DNA from: Streptosporangium canum
Lineage (GTDB): Bacteria; Actinomycetota; Actinomycetes; Streptosporangiales; Streptosporangiaceae
Assembly (NCBI RefSeq): GCF_900113865.1
Contig: NZ_FOQY01000033.1
Span: 1-64,000, forward strand
DNA length: 64,000 nucleotides
Direction of reading: 5' to 3'
Shown: in pieces, positions 27,289 through 36,312 of the stretch
Position numbering within the stretch: position 1 is the stretch's first letter
Layout of the letters: every line of letters begins with the position of its first letter
The notes under the pieces: model-generated
Database searches by the model: none
What the model was told of the DNA's origin: nothing
Seen by the model: the letters and a program-made list of their open reading frames with translations, nothing else
Position numbers and translations under genes: made by a program

Positions 27289-27868
27289 TCGGTCAGCATG
27301 TCCACCAGCGGGACGACGCCCCACCGCTCCCGGATCGCCGCCTTCAGCCGGCGCAGGTTGCGCGGTTCCGGGGCGGCGTCCAGCGGGGTGAGATGGATCG
27401 CCCCGGCGTTGCGCCGTTCAGCGATCTTCAACCAGGCCAGGCCCTTCCCGGCCAGGGCGTCGTTCAGCGCCGACAGTTCGGCGTCCATCTCGCCCCGGAG
27501 CTGGTCGACGAACGCCTGCGGATCCAGCGGTTTGCGGAGTTTGGCGTAGTTCTCGGCCCGCCTGTCCTCGAAGTCCTTCGGCAGTAGGAGGCCTTGAACA
27601 CTCGCTGCTTGTGCTGCCGGTAAGAGGTGCCCTTCGCCTTGTACTCGTGCAGCAACTGCACCAGCGTCCTGTAGCCGCCCGGCACCGCCGGGTAGATGAC
27701 GTCCTCCCCCCCGCGACTCGGGTGACCCGAGAGCGGCCTCGGTCATCTTGAACAGGATGTTCTCCTTGCCCGACACCCGCTTCAGCTCCGCCACGAAATC
27801 GCCGGTCACCTTGGTGTCGGCGCGGGCGTTGATCCGATGCGCCGTGGCGATGCGCAGGTCGACCAAGG
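27288..27868 (-). pseudogene. Tn3-family transposase remnant
   Basis: Pieces in two frames: RIATAHRINARADTKVTGDF and VSGKENILFKMTEAALG, then AVPGGYRTLVQLLHEYKAKG, then QAFVDQLRGEMDAELSALND, LKIAERRNAGAIHLTPLDAA and ERWGVVPLVDMLTD. It belongs to the lineage of the 15.4-16.2 kb remnant (which has RRWGIVPLVDML), not to the intact copy at 51398. It ends by running in frame into the AraC gene. Confidence 0.75.
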
Positions 27869-27880
27869 TGTCGGTCGCGC

Positions 27881-28030
27881 CCGCCTGGCCGACGTCGCCG
27901 CGTTCGTCCGCTGGCTCCAGACGGAGGCCCCGGGCGTGCAGCTGCTGGCCGGCAGTGAGGATCATCTGACGCACTACCGCGACACCATCGCCACCGGCAC
28001 CGCGCGTGCCGGCCTGGCCCGGCCGGGGAT
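27881..28030 (+). pseudogene. Tyrosine recombinase N-terminal fragment
   Basis: The forward frame reads ADVAAFVRWLQTEAPGVQLL, then EDHLTHYRDTIATGTARAGL and ARPGIPL, the core-binding domain of a phage-type integrase. About 50 codons survive. An unassigned reading frame end (LKLTHTDPASQQLELFPEPD, stop near 28134) follows directly and belongs to a different lost gene. Nothing is recognised in 28135-28342. Confidence 0.55.
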
Positions 28031-28342
28031 CCCGCTGCCTGAAACTCACCCACACCGACCCCGCAAGTCAGCAGCTGGAGCTGTTCCCCGAGCCGGACCA
28101 AGCGCCCGCCGAAGGCACCGCGGACGGTGCCTGATCTGGTGGCCAACGCCACAGGGGGCGGACACCGGGCTCATTGTCCGGGGGTTGTCCAGAACTTCCG
28201 GTAAGACAACGCCTTCCCCGGGGCAAATCGGGAAGGCCGTGGTGTCCTTCCCCAGCGCTCGTCCGGACCAACGAACTGACGCCTTGGGGCAGCTGACCTG
28301 GGCCAAGCCCCGTTGCCTATTTCCAGGCCTGCGGTGGGTGGC

Positions 28343-29089
28343 ATGATGAAGCGCGACGATACGGCCCAGGGAGTGGAGTGCGTGGCAGTGGATCTTTCCG
28401 TGGTTGAGGATCTCTGCACCACGTTCACCACCCACGCCGACGTTGGGACTGTCGCGTCGCTGATCGGCGCAGTTCCTCTGGCGGTGGACTACCGTTCCCC
28501 CGAGGCTCTCACCTCGAGCACTGCCACCATCATCCGCTGGGGCGACGGGATCCTGATCACGCACCCCTACTATGGCGACGAATGTGCCCGCCAAGAGGTC
28601 ATGAGCGTCCTGTCACGCGATGGCCACCTGGCCGTCTGCCTGGTGTGGGGGGGCGCGCTCTCTCTGTGGAGGAAGACCCACTCCAGGATGGACCCGTGGT
28701 ACGAGGCGGGCGCATCGCTGGCCTACTTCGCCTACGCCGCGGACGGGAGATTGGAGGTCGGGTTCGACCCTTATGACTTCGACAGCGCCGCCCCGTCCGT
28801 CCGCTGCGGCTGGAATACCGGGGCGGTCGACGTCTACCTGCACGACCTGGACTTCACCCCTCTCCAGGTCGTGACACAGCAGTCCGGCAGCAGTTTGAGG
28901 CCGGGTCGGCACACCATTTCCCGGCACAAGTACGCCTGCGTCACCCTGATGGAACGCATCGCGGGCGCCACCTTTCCGGCGGATGTCGAAAGGCCGGATT
29001 CGCCCGATGCGGGATTCACCGTCGCCAGCCCGGTACCGGCCATGAGCGATGCCGAGTTCGCCCACTTCATGGGCCCGCCGCAGAGCTGA
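28343..29089 (+). CDS. Hypothetical protein, possibly DUF6461-like
   Basis: 248 residues from ATG 28343 (a second ATG follows directly). It has no signal peptide or membrane segment. Visible features are an alpha/beta N-terminal half with IIRWGDGILITHPYYGDECA, a Trp/acidic segment SLWRKTHSRMDPWYEAGASL, AYFAYAADGRLEVGFDPYDF, and a Cys/Arg-rich tail. The WGDG and GRLEVGFDP patterns recall small actinobacterial proteins of unknown function (DUF6461), but I am not certain. Codon use is normal, so it is probably expressed. Confidence 0.55.
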   Translation: MMKRDDTAQGVECVAVDLSVVEDLCTTFTTHADVGTVASLIGAVPLAVDYRSPEALTSSTATIIRWGDGILITHPYYGDECARQEVMSVLSRDGHLAVCLVWGGALSLWRKTHSRMDPWYEAGASLAYFAYAADGRLEVGFDPYDFDSAAPSVRCGWNTGAVDVYLHDLDFTPLQVVTQQSGSSLRPGRHTISRHKYACVTLMERIAGATFPADVERPDSPDAGFTVASPVPAMSDAEFAHFMGPPQS

Positions 29090-29229
29090 GGCTCGCGTCG
29101 CCGGCTCCATGCAACCGATGAAGACGGCGACGCCTGTCCTGGAAAAGCGGTGTCAGCCTACGACGTAGGGGTCCCGGCCTGTGAGCGCCCTGTGGACCTC
29201 TGTGGGATCAGTGTGGTCAGGCGAGAGGT

Positions 29230-29549
29230 TTAGGCAAGCATCTGTGACATCCGCATCTTCCTCCAGGCGGTGCTCCATTGACGCACATCGCTTTCGCTTC
29301 CGCCGCAGGCGCGGATGAAGGCGATCACCAGGTCTTGGGGCGGCAGCCTGCTTTCCTTGAGGACTTTGCACAGGGTGCTTGCCGCGAAGCTGCCGCCGAG
29401 CGGCGGGCCAGCTCCCGCAGCGACGGCTCACCGGCCCAGATCCGGAATTTCCGCATGTGGTCGACCAGCTCGGTCGGGGTATGAGCGGTCAATGGTTCGG
29501 GGTTGAAGAAGTACCCCTTTTCGTCTTCAAGCCGGCGGGCGACCGTCAC
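29230..29549 (-). pseudogene. Helix-turn-helix protein with one frameshift
   Basis: The N-terminal part (from 29549) reads PTELVDHMRKFRIWAGEPSL and RELARR; one base is missing near 29402 and the next frame gives FAASTLCKVLKESRLPPQDL, VIAFIRACGGSESDVRQWST and AWRKMRMSQMLA, stop at 29230. Together they make the XRE-like domain that opens many actinobacterial regulatory and conflict proteins (R..SLReLarr.G..stL...L.. LP....v.aFv.ACG). The repaired protein would be about 106 residues, a DNA-binding module without an effector domain. Confidence 0.7.
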
Positions 29550-29578
29550 TGGGAGGCGCGCCTCCGACGTCTTGACGG

Positions 29579-30030
29579 GTGAGGTGGTGCCGGCCGCACG
29601 ATCGATACCTTTCGGGCGATGACGCTGTCCGCACCTACCATGCCTTCCGCGAGGTCGAGCAGGACGCCGCCGCCGTGCAGAAGATCAGGTGCGGCCAGAA
29701 CCGCACCGCCTACCTGGTCGGCGGGATCGTCTACAAGGTGGACGGGTGGCCGCCGGAAAACGTGCACGACCACCGGATCCTGCAGAGGGCCCGCCATGCC
29801 GGCATGCCGTGAGCTCCGCCGTCCGCGCTGTTTGAGCTGAAGGACGGCAACGGCTACAAGCAGTACGGCATGGCCATGCCGTACTTCGTCAACGACGGCA
29901 GCGCCCCCGACATCGAAGCGATGGCGCTCCTGCGCGCGCAGACCAACAACCAGCTCGATGACACGAACTACCGGGTTGTCGGGGGCAAGCCCGTCGTGAT
30001 CGACACCGGTGACATCGAAGGACGACCTCG
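29579..30030 (+). pseudogene. Kinase-fold protein fragment with frameshift
   Basis: The first frame (to 29812) contains CGQNRTAYLVGGIVYKVDGW, like the beta-3 Lys strand of a protein/aminoglycoside kinase fold, and HRILQRARHAGMP. After a one-base break near 29812 the next frame reads FELKDGNGYKQYGMAMPYFV and NYRVVGGKPVVIDTGDIEGR, resembling the hinge and an IDtGD metal-binding strand. It is followed immediately by the convergent cytochrome gene. The family is uncertain. Confidence 0.45.
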
Positions 30031-30031
30031 G

Positions 30032-30589
30032 CTAGATGAATGGGGAAACGACTGCCGCCAGCGTGAGGCCGAGGCAGGCCATCACGAAGTAGCCCCTCTT
30101 GGGCCACCGGGTTGTTGTCTGTCGCCAGACGATCACCAGGGCGGCTGCCGTCACGAGTGCCAGCAGCAGATGCATGCCGTACCACCAGGGGATCGGCACA
30201 TCCCCCAGGGTTTCCCCGACACTCAGGTCCTCGGTCAGCGCATAGCCGGCGACCATGGTGAGCCCGCCCAGCCCCAGCAGCGCGAGCCCGGGCAACGACT
30301 GGCGGAACGCACGGGTGGGCACTGCTCGCAGGACGATTCCCACCAGGAAAACCAGCGATGACCACTGGTGCAGCTGCTGCATGAGCAGGCCACCACGCAC
30401 CTCGAACCTGGTCGTCAGCTCCGCGGCGTAAGCGGCGCTCATCTCGACTCCGCGCAGCGGCTCGTAGGAGCCGTCATAGATCACCCGGTCGCTCGGCGTG
30501 TAGAAGAACGCGAGGAAGGCGCCGGTGAGCAGGACGACCACGAAACAGTAGACGAGCATCTCGCTCATCAGCGTCTTGTATAACCTCAT
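30032..30589 (-). CDS. Short cytochrome b-like membrane protein (QcrB N-terminal domain relative)
   Basis: 185 residues with four to five membrane helices. It aligns by eye with the N-terminal half of actinobacterial QcrB: LVYCFVVVLLTGAFLAFFYT, YEPLRGVEMSAAYAAELTTR, RGGLLMQQLHQWSSLVFLVG, IPWWYGMHLLLALVTAAALV and VWRQTTTRWPKRG. The first His of helix B (QQLHQW) and of helix D (YGMHLL) are kept. These ligate heme bL in cytochrome b; the second His of each helix (heme bH) is Arg and Ala here. There is no Rieske or cytochrome c partner gene nearby. It may bind a single heme b. Confidence 0.7.
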   Translation of the reverse strand: MRLYKTLMSEMLVYCFVVVLLTGAFLAFFYTPSDRVIYDGSYEPLRGVEMSAAYAAELTTRFEVRGGLLMQQLHQWSSLVFLVGIVLRAVPTRAFRQSLPGLALLGLGGLTMVAGYALTEDLSVGETLGDVPIPWWYGMHLLLALVTAAALVIVWRQTTTRWPKRGYFVMACLGLTLAAVVSPFI

Positions 30590-30812
30590 TCGGCTTAGTC
30601 CACCACGAATCAGAACCGGGATGTCGTTGGGTCAGCCTCACCAGAGCACCTCCTGCCCTTGCTATCTCTTCAGCAAGGGCTGTTGTTGCTGCCCTTTGAG
30701 TCTCACTGGATGTCGTGCCCGGTCCTGCACGATGATCGTGAGCACTGATCCATTAGGGCGAGATGGTTCTCCTGGAAGGCTTACATCGGCCGTCTGGTGA
30801 AAGGGGAACCGG
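30590..30812 (+). ncRNA. Noncoding left end of the IS110 element; candidate bridge-RNA region
   Basis: About 220 bp between the cytochrome start and the IS110 transposase. It holds a perfect 8-bp stem, CCCTTGCT (30656-30663), loop of 8, AGCAAGGG (30672-30679), with a second half-similar TTGCTGCCC just after. IS110-type elements encode a bridge RNA in one noncoding end; position and hairpin fit, but no pairing to flanking target DNA was worked out. Confidence 0.35.
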
Positions 30813-32065
30813 ATGCTGTACCTGGGAGACGACTGGTCAGAGGACTACCACGACGTGGAGATCCAAGACGACAGCGGCCACAGGCTCGTCGCGGTGAGAC
30901 TCCCCGAAGGGGCTACTGGGGTGGCCCGCCTGCACGCGCTGATCGCCGAGCATCTGGACCCGGACGCCGAGGCCGACCAGGTACTGATCGGCCTCGAGAC
31001 CGATCGCGGGCCGTGGGTGTGGGCTCTGGTCGCCGCTGGATACAGCGTGTATGCGATCAATCCACTGCAGGTGGCTCGCTACCGGGAACGGACCCGGATC
31101 TCCGGCACCAAGAGCGACAAGGCCGATGCGCACAAGATGGCGGACATGGTCCGCATCGATGCCAGGCAGTTGCGGCCGGTGGCCGCGGACTCCGGCCAGG
31201 CTGAGGCGATCAAGGTGGTGGCACGTACGCACAAGAGACTGATCTGGGTCGGACCCGGCATTTTCTGCGGTTGCGCTCCACACTGCGGGAGTTCTTTCCC
31301 GCGGCGCTGGAGGCCTTTGACGATCTGAGCGCGCCGGAGGCGTTGGAATTACTGGCCAGGGCACCGGATCCGGCTGCGGCGGCCCGGCTGACGCTGAGGC
31401 AGATCAGTGCGGCGCTCAAGCGTGCCGGCCGCTACAAGGTGGCCGAGCGCGCCGAGAGGATCCAGCGGGCGCTGCGTGGGCGACAGCTCACTCAGCCGCC
31501 GGTGGTGGCGGATGCCTACGCCTCGGCGGTGGCTGCCCAGGCCGCGATCCTGGCGGTGTTGAACGAGCAGATCATGCTCGTGGAGGAGCGGGTGGGGACG
31601 CATTTCACGGCGCACCCGGACGCTGAGATCTACCTGTCCCAGCCGGGCTTGGGTGTGATCCTCGGTGCTCGGGTGCTTGCCGAGTTCGGTGACGCCGCCG
31701 GGCGGTCCGCGAGTGCCAAGGCCCGCAAGAACTATGCGGGGACCTCACCGATTACCCGCCAGTCGGGCAAGAAGAAGATCGTGCTGGCGCGGTACATCCA
31801 TCAGGATCGGCTGGTCGATGCCCTGCAGACGCAGGCCTACTGCGCGCTGACGCACTCGCCGGGTGCCCGCGCCTATTACGACGAGCTCCGCGGGCGCGGT
31901 GAAGCGCACAATCCGGCGCTGCGGAAACCGGCCAACCGGCTGGTGGGGATCCCGCACGGCTGCCTCAAGACCGGAACGCCCTATGACGAGGCGACCGCCT
32001 GGTCCCACCGCGCCGAGCGCGAGCCGAACGACTCGGTGAAGCCATCGCATTCCATGGCCGCTTGA
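30813..32065 (+). pseudogene. IS110-family transposase with a single frameshift
   Basis: The first part (to about 31245) is the DEDD RuvC-like domain: LYLGDDWSEDYHDVEIQDD, LIGLETDRGPWVWALVAAGY, and GTKSDKADAHKMADMVR with the catalytic acidic residues. The second (from about 31250) reads RTRHFLRLRSTLREFFPAAL, and then the Tnp_IS116/110 C-terminal domain LSQPGLGVILGARVLAEFGD with the Ser motif region NYAGTSPITRQSGKKKIV. The break is one missing base within TGGGTCGGACC (TGGGATCGGACC would restore W-D-R-T). Repaired length about 417 residues, normal for the family. Confidence 0.85.
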
Positions 32066-32520
32066 CACAAACGGCCATGGGATGTCTGACCTGCGGTAAC
32101 GGAGGCGCTTGACCGCACGTGGCGAGTTGATGATCACTGCCGCTACGTTCATTCCTGTTTCGTCCGGTACGACACGTGGGGTGGTGCGAGAAGATGTTTT
32201 CCGAGGAGCAGTCGGCCTGCCACCGCGTGAGCTCCTGCGGGGAAATCTCAGCGTTGTCGCCGGTGCAGGCGATCAGGAACGGCGCTCCGTTCTCCCCGCT
32301 CTCGACGACAAACCTGCGGGTACGGTGGTCGCCACACCCACCCTGGTGCTCAGCGCAGCGGCGTCCATCACCCGCCCTGGTCCGCGCCCGTCGAGCGGGT
32401 GATGCCCGCCGCCGATATCGTCACTATCGCTAGGGTGTCGCACCACAGCATGCTCTCCGGCAACCGGGGCGCGCTGCACCCAGCGCTGCCCCGATTCCTC
32501 ACCACACGTCAGGAGACCCG
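32066..32520. other. IS110 right flank and gene-free DNA
   Basis: IS110 elements lack clear inverted repeats, so the right boundary cannot be set. Open frames in 32109-32433 are not coding-like. No strong hairpin is seen. Confidence 0.4.
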
Positions 32521-32880
32521 TTGAGCACCCCGCGACAACGCCTCTACCTGCTGCTGCTCGCCATTGGCATCATCGTCCCCTATCGCCACGCCATCGGCTG
32601 GCTCAGAGAGCACGGGCTCGACCTGCCGCGCTTCGTCGACGACATGCTCGCCAACGACGTCGCCGCGTTCTTCGCCTGGGACGTCATCATCGCGGTGGTG
32701 GTACTGCTCGCCGCAGCCGTCACCGACCGGTCCCTGCACGTCCGCGATCGCGTGTGGGTCGTTATCGGTTCGCTCGCCGGCGCCTCGGTCGGGCTCCCGC
32801 TCTACCTGTGGCTGCGGGAACGCCGGCGGCGACCGGCGGAAGGCGCGGCCCTAGCCAGTGGCGTGCGGCGCTCGCGCTGA
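32521..32880 (+). CDS. DUF2834-family small membrane protein
   Basis: 119 residues from TTG 32521, preceded by AGGAGA. Three membrane helices: LYLLLLAIGIIVPYRHAIGW, then FFAWDVIIAVVVLLAAAV and VWVVIGSLAGASVGLPLYLW, separated by EHGLDLPRFVDDMLANDVAA. The IVPY...F...LF/LAN..aaFfa.Dv pattern is that of DUF2834, of unknown function. It is a lone gene among mobile DNA. Confidence 0.7.
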   Translation: MSTPRQRLYLLLLAIGIIVPYRHAIGWLREHGLDLPRFVDDMLANDVAAFFAWDVIIAVVVLLAAAVTDRSLHVRDRVWVVIGSLAGASVGLPLYLWLRERRRRPAEGAALASGVRRSR

Positions 32881-33226
32881 GCTGCACGATCTCAGATAAT
32901 CGTGGAGTATCTGCGGCTATCCGCTCCCCAAGGGGTCCGGCGAGAAGCTGTACAGCGCTGACTTGCCCTGAGAGGGCTTAGCGCACGATCCGGTTCCGAT
33001 GTTCCTCAGGCCCCAACCCCAAGTACTACACCGCGCGGTTCATCCTGGTGCCCGCGCTGTGCGAACTGCTGGAGGTCCGAGGGGGACTGGCTGACCGCCT
33101 GGCCGGCGAAAGCCCTCGGGGACGGTCTTGGCGGGCGGCAGAGGGCGGGGGCGAATCCAATCGCGCGCGGGGCGGTAGGACGGCCGAGGAGGACCGCGTG
33201 AAAGGCGGCAAGTGACCTGATCGGCG
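32881..33226. other. Gene-free DNA with one coding-like scrap
   Basis: Between 33010 and 33110 a forward frame reads PKYYTARFILVPALCELLEV, which looks like part of a real protein but has no start, and I could not place its family. The rest appears noncoding. Confidence 0.3.
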
Positions 33227-34465
33227 TCACGATTCGTTTCGGGAGACGAGGTTGGCCGCGTCGGAGCCAGGGCGGGACCGTCGTGGGTGCGGGGCCCGTC
33301 CGGCCAGCCAGAAGAGGGCGAGGGCGGCCAGCTCGACGCCGGCCGCCACGGCGGGCAGCCAGCCGCTTCCGTGCCTGTCGAGTACGAGCCCGCCGAGCGC
33401 GCCCCCGCCCGACACCCCGATGTAGACGGCGCTGCTGTTGAGCGCGAGCGCCTGCGGCCCCGCCGGCCCGGCCAGGGCGAGCAGGCGGGTCTGGGCGGGC
33501 GGCGGGATCCACCACGAAACGGCGGCCCACACCAGCAGCAGCGGCAGCAGCGCGAGCAACGGAACCGGCCGCAGGAACCAACAGGCGCTGAAGATCGCCA
33601 TCACCGCCGCGAACCCCGCGACTCCGGTGATCAGCGCCCGATCGGCCCCCCACCGGTCGGCCGCACGCCCGCCCAGCTGCCCACCCGCGAGCCCGGCGAG
33701 GCCGGCCAGCACGAACACCCACCCCAGCTCGGTCGGTCCGGCGCCGGCCAGGTCACGCAGGAACGGTGCGAGGTAGGTCAGTACCATCATGCTGCCCAGC
33801 ACGATCGCCACGATCCCGAGCATCCCCAGCAGCACCTGAGGCCGGGCCAGCGGCCTCAGTCGATTCCGGATCGGCATGGCGGGCGCGGGGGGCTGCTCGG
33901 GCAGCGTGCTCCGGATCGCCACCAGTGCGACAAGCCCCAGCGCTCCGCCGAGCCCGAACGTCGCCTGCCAGCCGAACGCGCCGCCCACCCAGGTGCCGAG
34001 GGGCACGCCGAGCGCGAGCGACCCGGTCAGCCCGCCCATCACCAGCGCCAGGTAGCGCCCCTGCCGACCTTCGGGGGCCAGGGCGGTCGCGATGGCGTAC
34101 GCGGCGGGAACGACGGCCGCCGCCGCCAACGCGGCCAGCACCCGCAGCCCCATCAGCAGCGCGTACGAGGTCGTGAACGCGCTGGCCCAATTCGCCACGA
34201 CGAACAGCGCCAACGCCCAGGTGAGCAGACCGCGCCGCGGCCAGGTCGCGGTCACCACGGACGCCACGGGTGCCGCCAGCGCGAAGGCCAGCGAGAAGAC
34301 GGTGACGAGCTGCCCGCCCGCCGCCTCGCTGACGCCCAGGTCCGCGGCTATCGCGGGCAGTACGCCGGCGATCACGTAGTCGTCGGTGGCGAACACGAAC
34401 GTGGTGAACACCAGGGCGAGCAGCCACGCGGGCAGTCGCACACGCTGTGGTACGGCGACGGACAC
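33227..34465 (-). CDS. MFS drug efflux transporter (Cmx/CmlR-like)
   Basis: 412 residues, 12 helices. Helix 1 carries FVFATDDYVIAGVLPAIAAD, like the D-motif of chloramphenicol-type exporters; helix 4 region is RVLAALAAAAVVPAAYAIAT and helix 5 (motif C-like) is VMGGLTGSLALGVPLGTWVG. The GTG start follows GAGGGGA. It is divergent from the TetR gene at 34547, with two operator-like dyads in the 81-bp gap. Confidence 0.87.
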   Translation of the reverse strand: MSVAVPQRVRLPAWLLALVFTTFVFATDDYVIAGVLPAIAADLGVSEAAGGQLVTVFSLAFALAAPVASVVTATWPRRGLLTWALALFVVANWASAFTTSYALLMGLRVLAALAAAAVVPAAYAIATALAPEGRQGRYLALVMGGLTGSLALGVPLGTWVGGAFGWQATFGLGGALGLVALVAIRSTLPEQPPAPAMPIRNRLRPLARPQVLLGMLGIVAIVLGSMMVLTYLAPFLRDLAGAGPTELGWVFVLAGLAGLAGGQLGGRAADRWGADRALITGVAGFAAVMAIFSACWFLRPVPLLALLPLLLVWAAVSWWIPPPAQTRLLALAGPAGPQALALNSSAVYIGVSGGGALGGLVLDRHGSGWLPAVAAGVELAALALFWLAGRAPHPRRSRPGSDAANLVSRNES

Positions 34466-34483
34466 AGCTATCCCCTCAATTAA

Positions 34484-34522
34484 GGTAACGATCGTTTCCC
34501 AGATAAGGTAACAGTCGTCACC
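34484..34522. promoter_or_regulatory. Two TetR operator dyads
   Basis: GGTAACGATCGTTTCC (34484-34499; core AACGATCGTT is a perfect 10-bp palindrome) and GGTAACAGTCGTCACC (34507-34522) lie 23 bp apart start to start, between the divergent MFS and TetR genes. Confidence 0.65.
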
Positions 34523-34546
34523 CCAATGACGTCAAAGGGATAAGCG

Positions 34547-35125
34547 ATGGCCAGGACCGCCGACCCGCACCGCCGCGCGGAGTTGCTCGACCAGATCGTC
34601 GACTACCTGGCCGGCCACGGCCTCTCCACGTTGTCGATGCGCCCGCTGGCCCAGCACCTGGGCAAGTCCACCCGCGTGCTGACCCACCACTTCGCCGACA
34701 AAGAGGCCCTGCTCTCGGCGACCATGGAACGCCTGGACGAGCAGCACCGGGCCTGGTTGCGCTCGCTGCCGGGCTGGACGGGATCCGACAGCGTGGGCAC
34801 GATCATCCGGCGCACCTGGGACTGGCAGACGCAGGAGGAGAACCTGCCGACCGCCCGCCTGATCCACGAGATCGAGGGCCTGGCCGCGGCGGGCAAGCTG
34901 GCGGGGCACGTGCCCAGGCTGCTGGCGGACCGCTCGGAGTTCGTGGCGGGACTCATGCGCGAGCGGGGCATGCCGGAAGCCGACGCGTTGCGCATCTCCA
35001 CGCTGGCCAATTCGGCGTACACGGGGCTGCAGATCGACTTCCTCACGACCGGCGACCGTGAACGCGTGGAGGCCGCCTTGGATCAGCTCTGCACCCTGGT
35101 GGACGACTGGGTCGCTTCCGCGTGA
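34547..35125 (+). CDS. TetR-family regulator
   Basis: 192 residues. The N-terminal domain is AELLDQIVDYLAGHGLSTLS then MRPLAQHLGKSTRVLTHHFA, a TetR helix-turn-helix variant, followed by DKEALLSATME. The C-terminal part is helical with LIHEIEGLAAAGKLAG and ANSAYTGLQIDFLTTGDRER. It probably represses the divergent pump through the pair of dyads at 34484 and 34507. Confidence 0.87.
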   Translation: MARTADPHRRAELLDQIVDYLAGHGLSTLSMRPLAQHLGKSTRVLTHHFADKEALLSATMERLDEQHRAWLRSLPGWTGSDSVGTIIRRTWDWQTQEENLPTARLIHEIEGLAAAGKLAGHVPRLLADRSEFVAGLMRERGMPEADALRISTLANSAYTGLQIDFLTTGDRERVEAALDQLCTLVDDWVASA

Positions 35126-35187
35126 ATCAGGGGTTCCGGTAGTAACGGCGCAGGAAACAACGGATATGCAGGTCGGCGGTTCATCTT

Positions 35188-35954
35188 TCAGACTGTGCTC
35201 GGATCTCTGACAGGGACTCTGACCTGCGTATCCGTTGGAAATTTCTGCATTACTACCGAGACCCCCAAAGCGAACGGGATGGTCTTGCGGCGCAAGACCG
35301 TTCCCGAGGCACGGTTCTGCATCTCGTCCCAGAACACTGGCGTCTGGAAATACAGCCCCAGGAACTCCGGGAGAGCTCTCTGATCCACCTCAAAGGTGAT
35401 GAACACACCGGAGACGTGGGTGCCGTCATGCTCCGCCCGCGCGACACCTGCAGGGGCCTCGAACGCCGTGATCGTGCGGAGGACGACGTCGTTCTCTCGC
35501 ACCGTGTTCAGCGTCGTGTATTTCGAGACTCCGCCGACGAATGGCTCCTTCTCCCCGAGGCCGCGCCCATGCATCTGGACACTGACTGCGGGGTAGGGGA
35601 CGCCACCCTTCAATGCCACCTTGCGGCGCACGTGGGCCAGCAGGTCACCGAGGGTGATCTGCTCCCAGTCACTCTTCGAGTGGTAGGCGGTCACGATGTC
35701 GGCGATGTCGGCATCGGTGAGGATGTTGCGGTTTTTGGCCTTGGTGAACCGATTGGCGGCGTCGATGAACAGGACGCGCCCTGCCGCTCCGGGTCCTTGG
35801 TGCCGGGTGCGCGGAACACCAGGATCGCCGTGGGGATGGTGGTCCCGTTAACTCTGGTCGCCCAACCCACCTGAACCAGTTCGACCGCGACCTGCGGGAA
35901 TAGGTCTTGTAACGACTGGCCGACCTTGGGCCGGATCCGTGCCGCAGTGGCCAC
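35188..35954 (-). pseudogene. Type I restriction-modification remnant: HsdM tail fused to HsdS head
   Basis: From 35954 the frame carries the end of an N6-adenine methylase (LVQVGWATRVNGTTIPTAIL, VFRAPGTKD); after a one-base break near 35780 it continues VLFIDAANRFTKAKNRNILT and DADIADIVTAYHSKSD, the usual HsdM C-terminus. At about 35690 it passes in frame into a specificity-subunit head: WEQITLGDLLAHVRRKVALK, YTTLNTVRENDVVLRTITAF and GVARAEHDGTHVSGVFITFE. The HsdM catalytic domain and the HsdS conserved repeats are gone. HsdR is absent. Confidence 0.75.
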
Positions 35955-36081
35955 GGATCAATCCCCGATGCCCGCGAGCATGTACGAGGACTCCAACGTG
36001 GCCACCGGGTTGGTGTTGCTGATGACGCTCGTACTGCGGGTGATCAGCGGAGGTCCATGTCGGAGTGCCGCGACGCGCTCT

Positions 36082-36221
36082 TAACGACCCCGAGACACTC
36101 TCCGCACGCCCGGTGTCCTTCTTGGGATCCGAGCTAAGCCCGGTCAACTTGGCCTACGCGAAAGGATAGATCATCATCCTCTGACCTGCTGGAAGGGTTC
36201 TGCAACCCTAGATAACGATCG
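36082..36221 (+). repeat. About 140-bp direct repeat, copy 1
   Basis: Begins TAACGACCCCG and ends CCCTAGATAACGATCG, with the shared inner block TGACCTGCTGGAAGGGT. It is roughly 80 percent identical to 40025-40161 in the same orientation. The two copies bracket the P450/ferredoxin/TetR cassette. DNA at 35955-36081 and 36222-36312 shows no gene. Confidence 0.75.
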
Positions 36222-36312
36222 AGTTCTCCCTGTTTGAGCGGAGACGCGCCGTTCGGCGTCCCACACCGATCAGCGTGATCCTTTCAGGCTGTAAGGCCAT
36301 CCACGGATTGAC

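Noticed and set aside
32109-32433. Short open frames after the IS110 gene
   Set aside because: No family, no start signal, poor codon bias.
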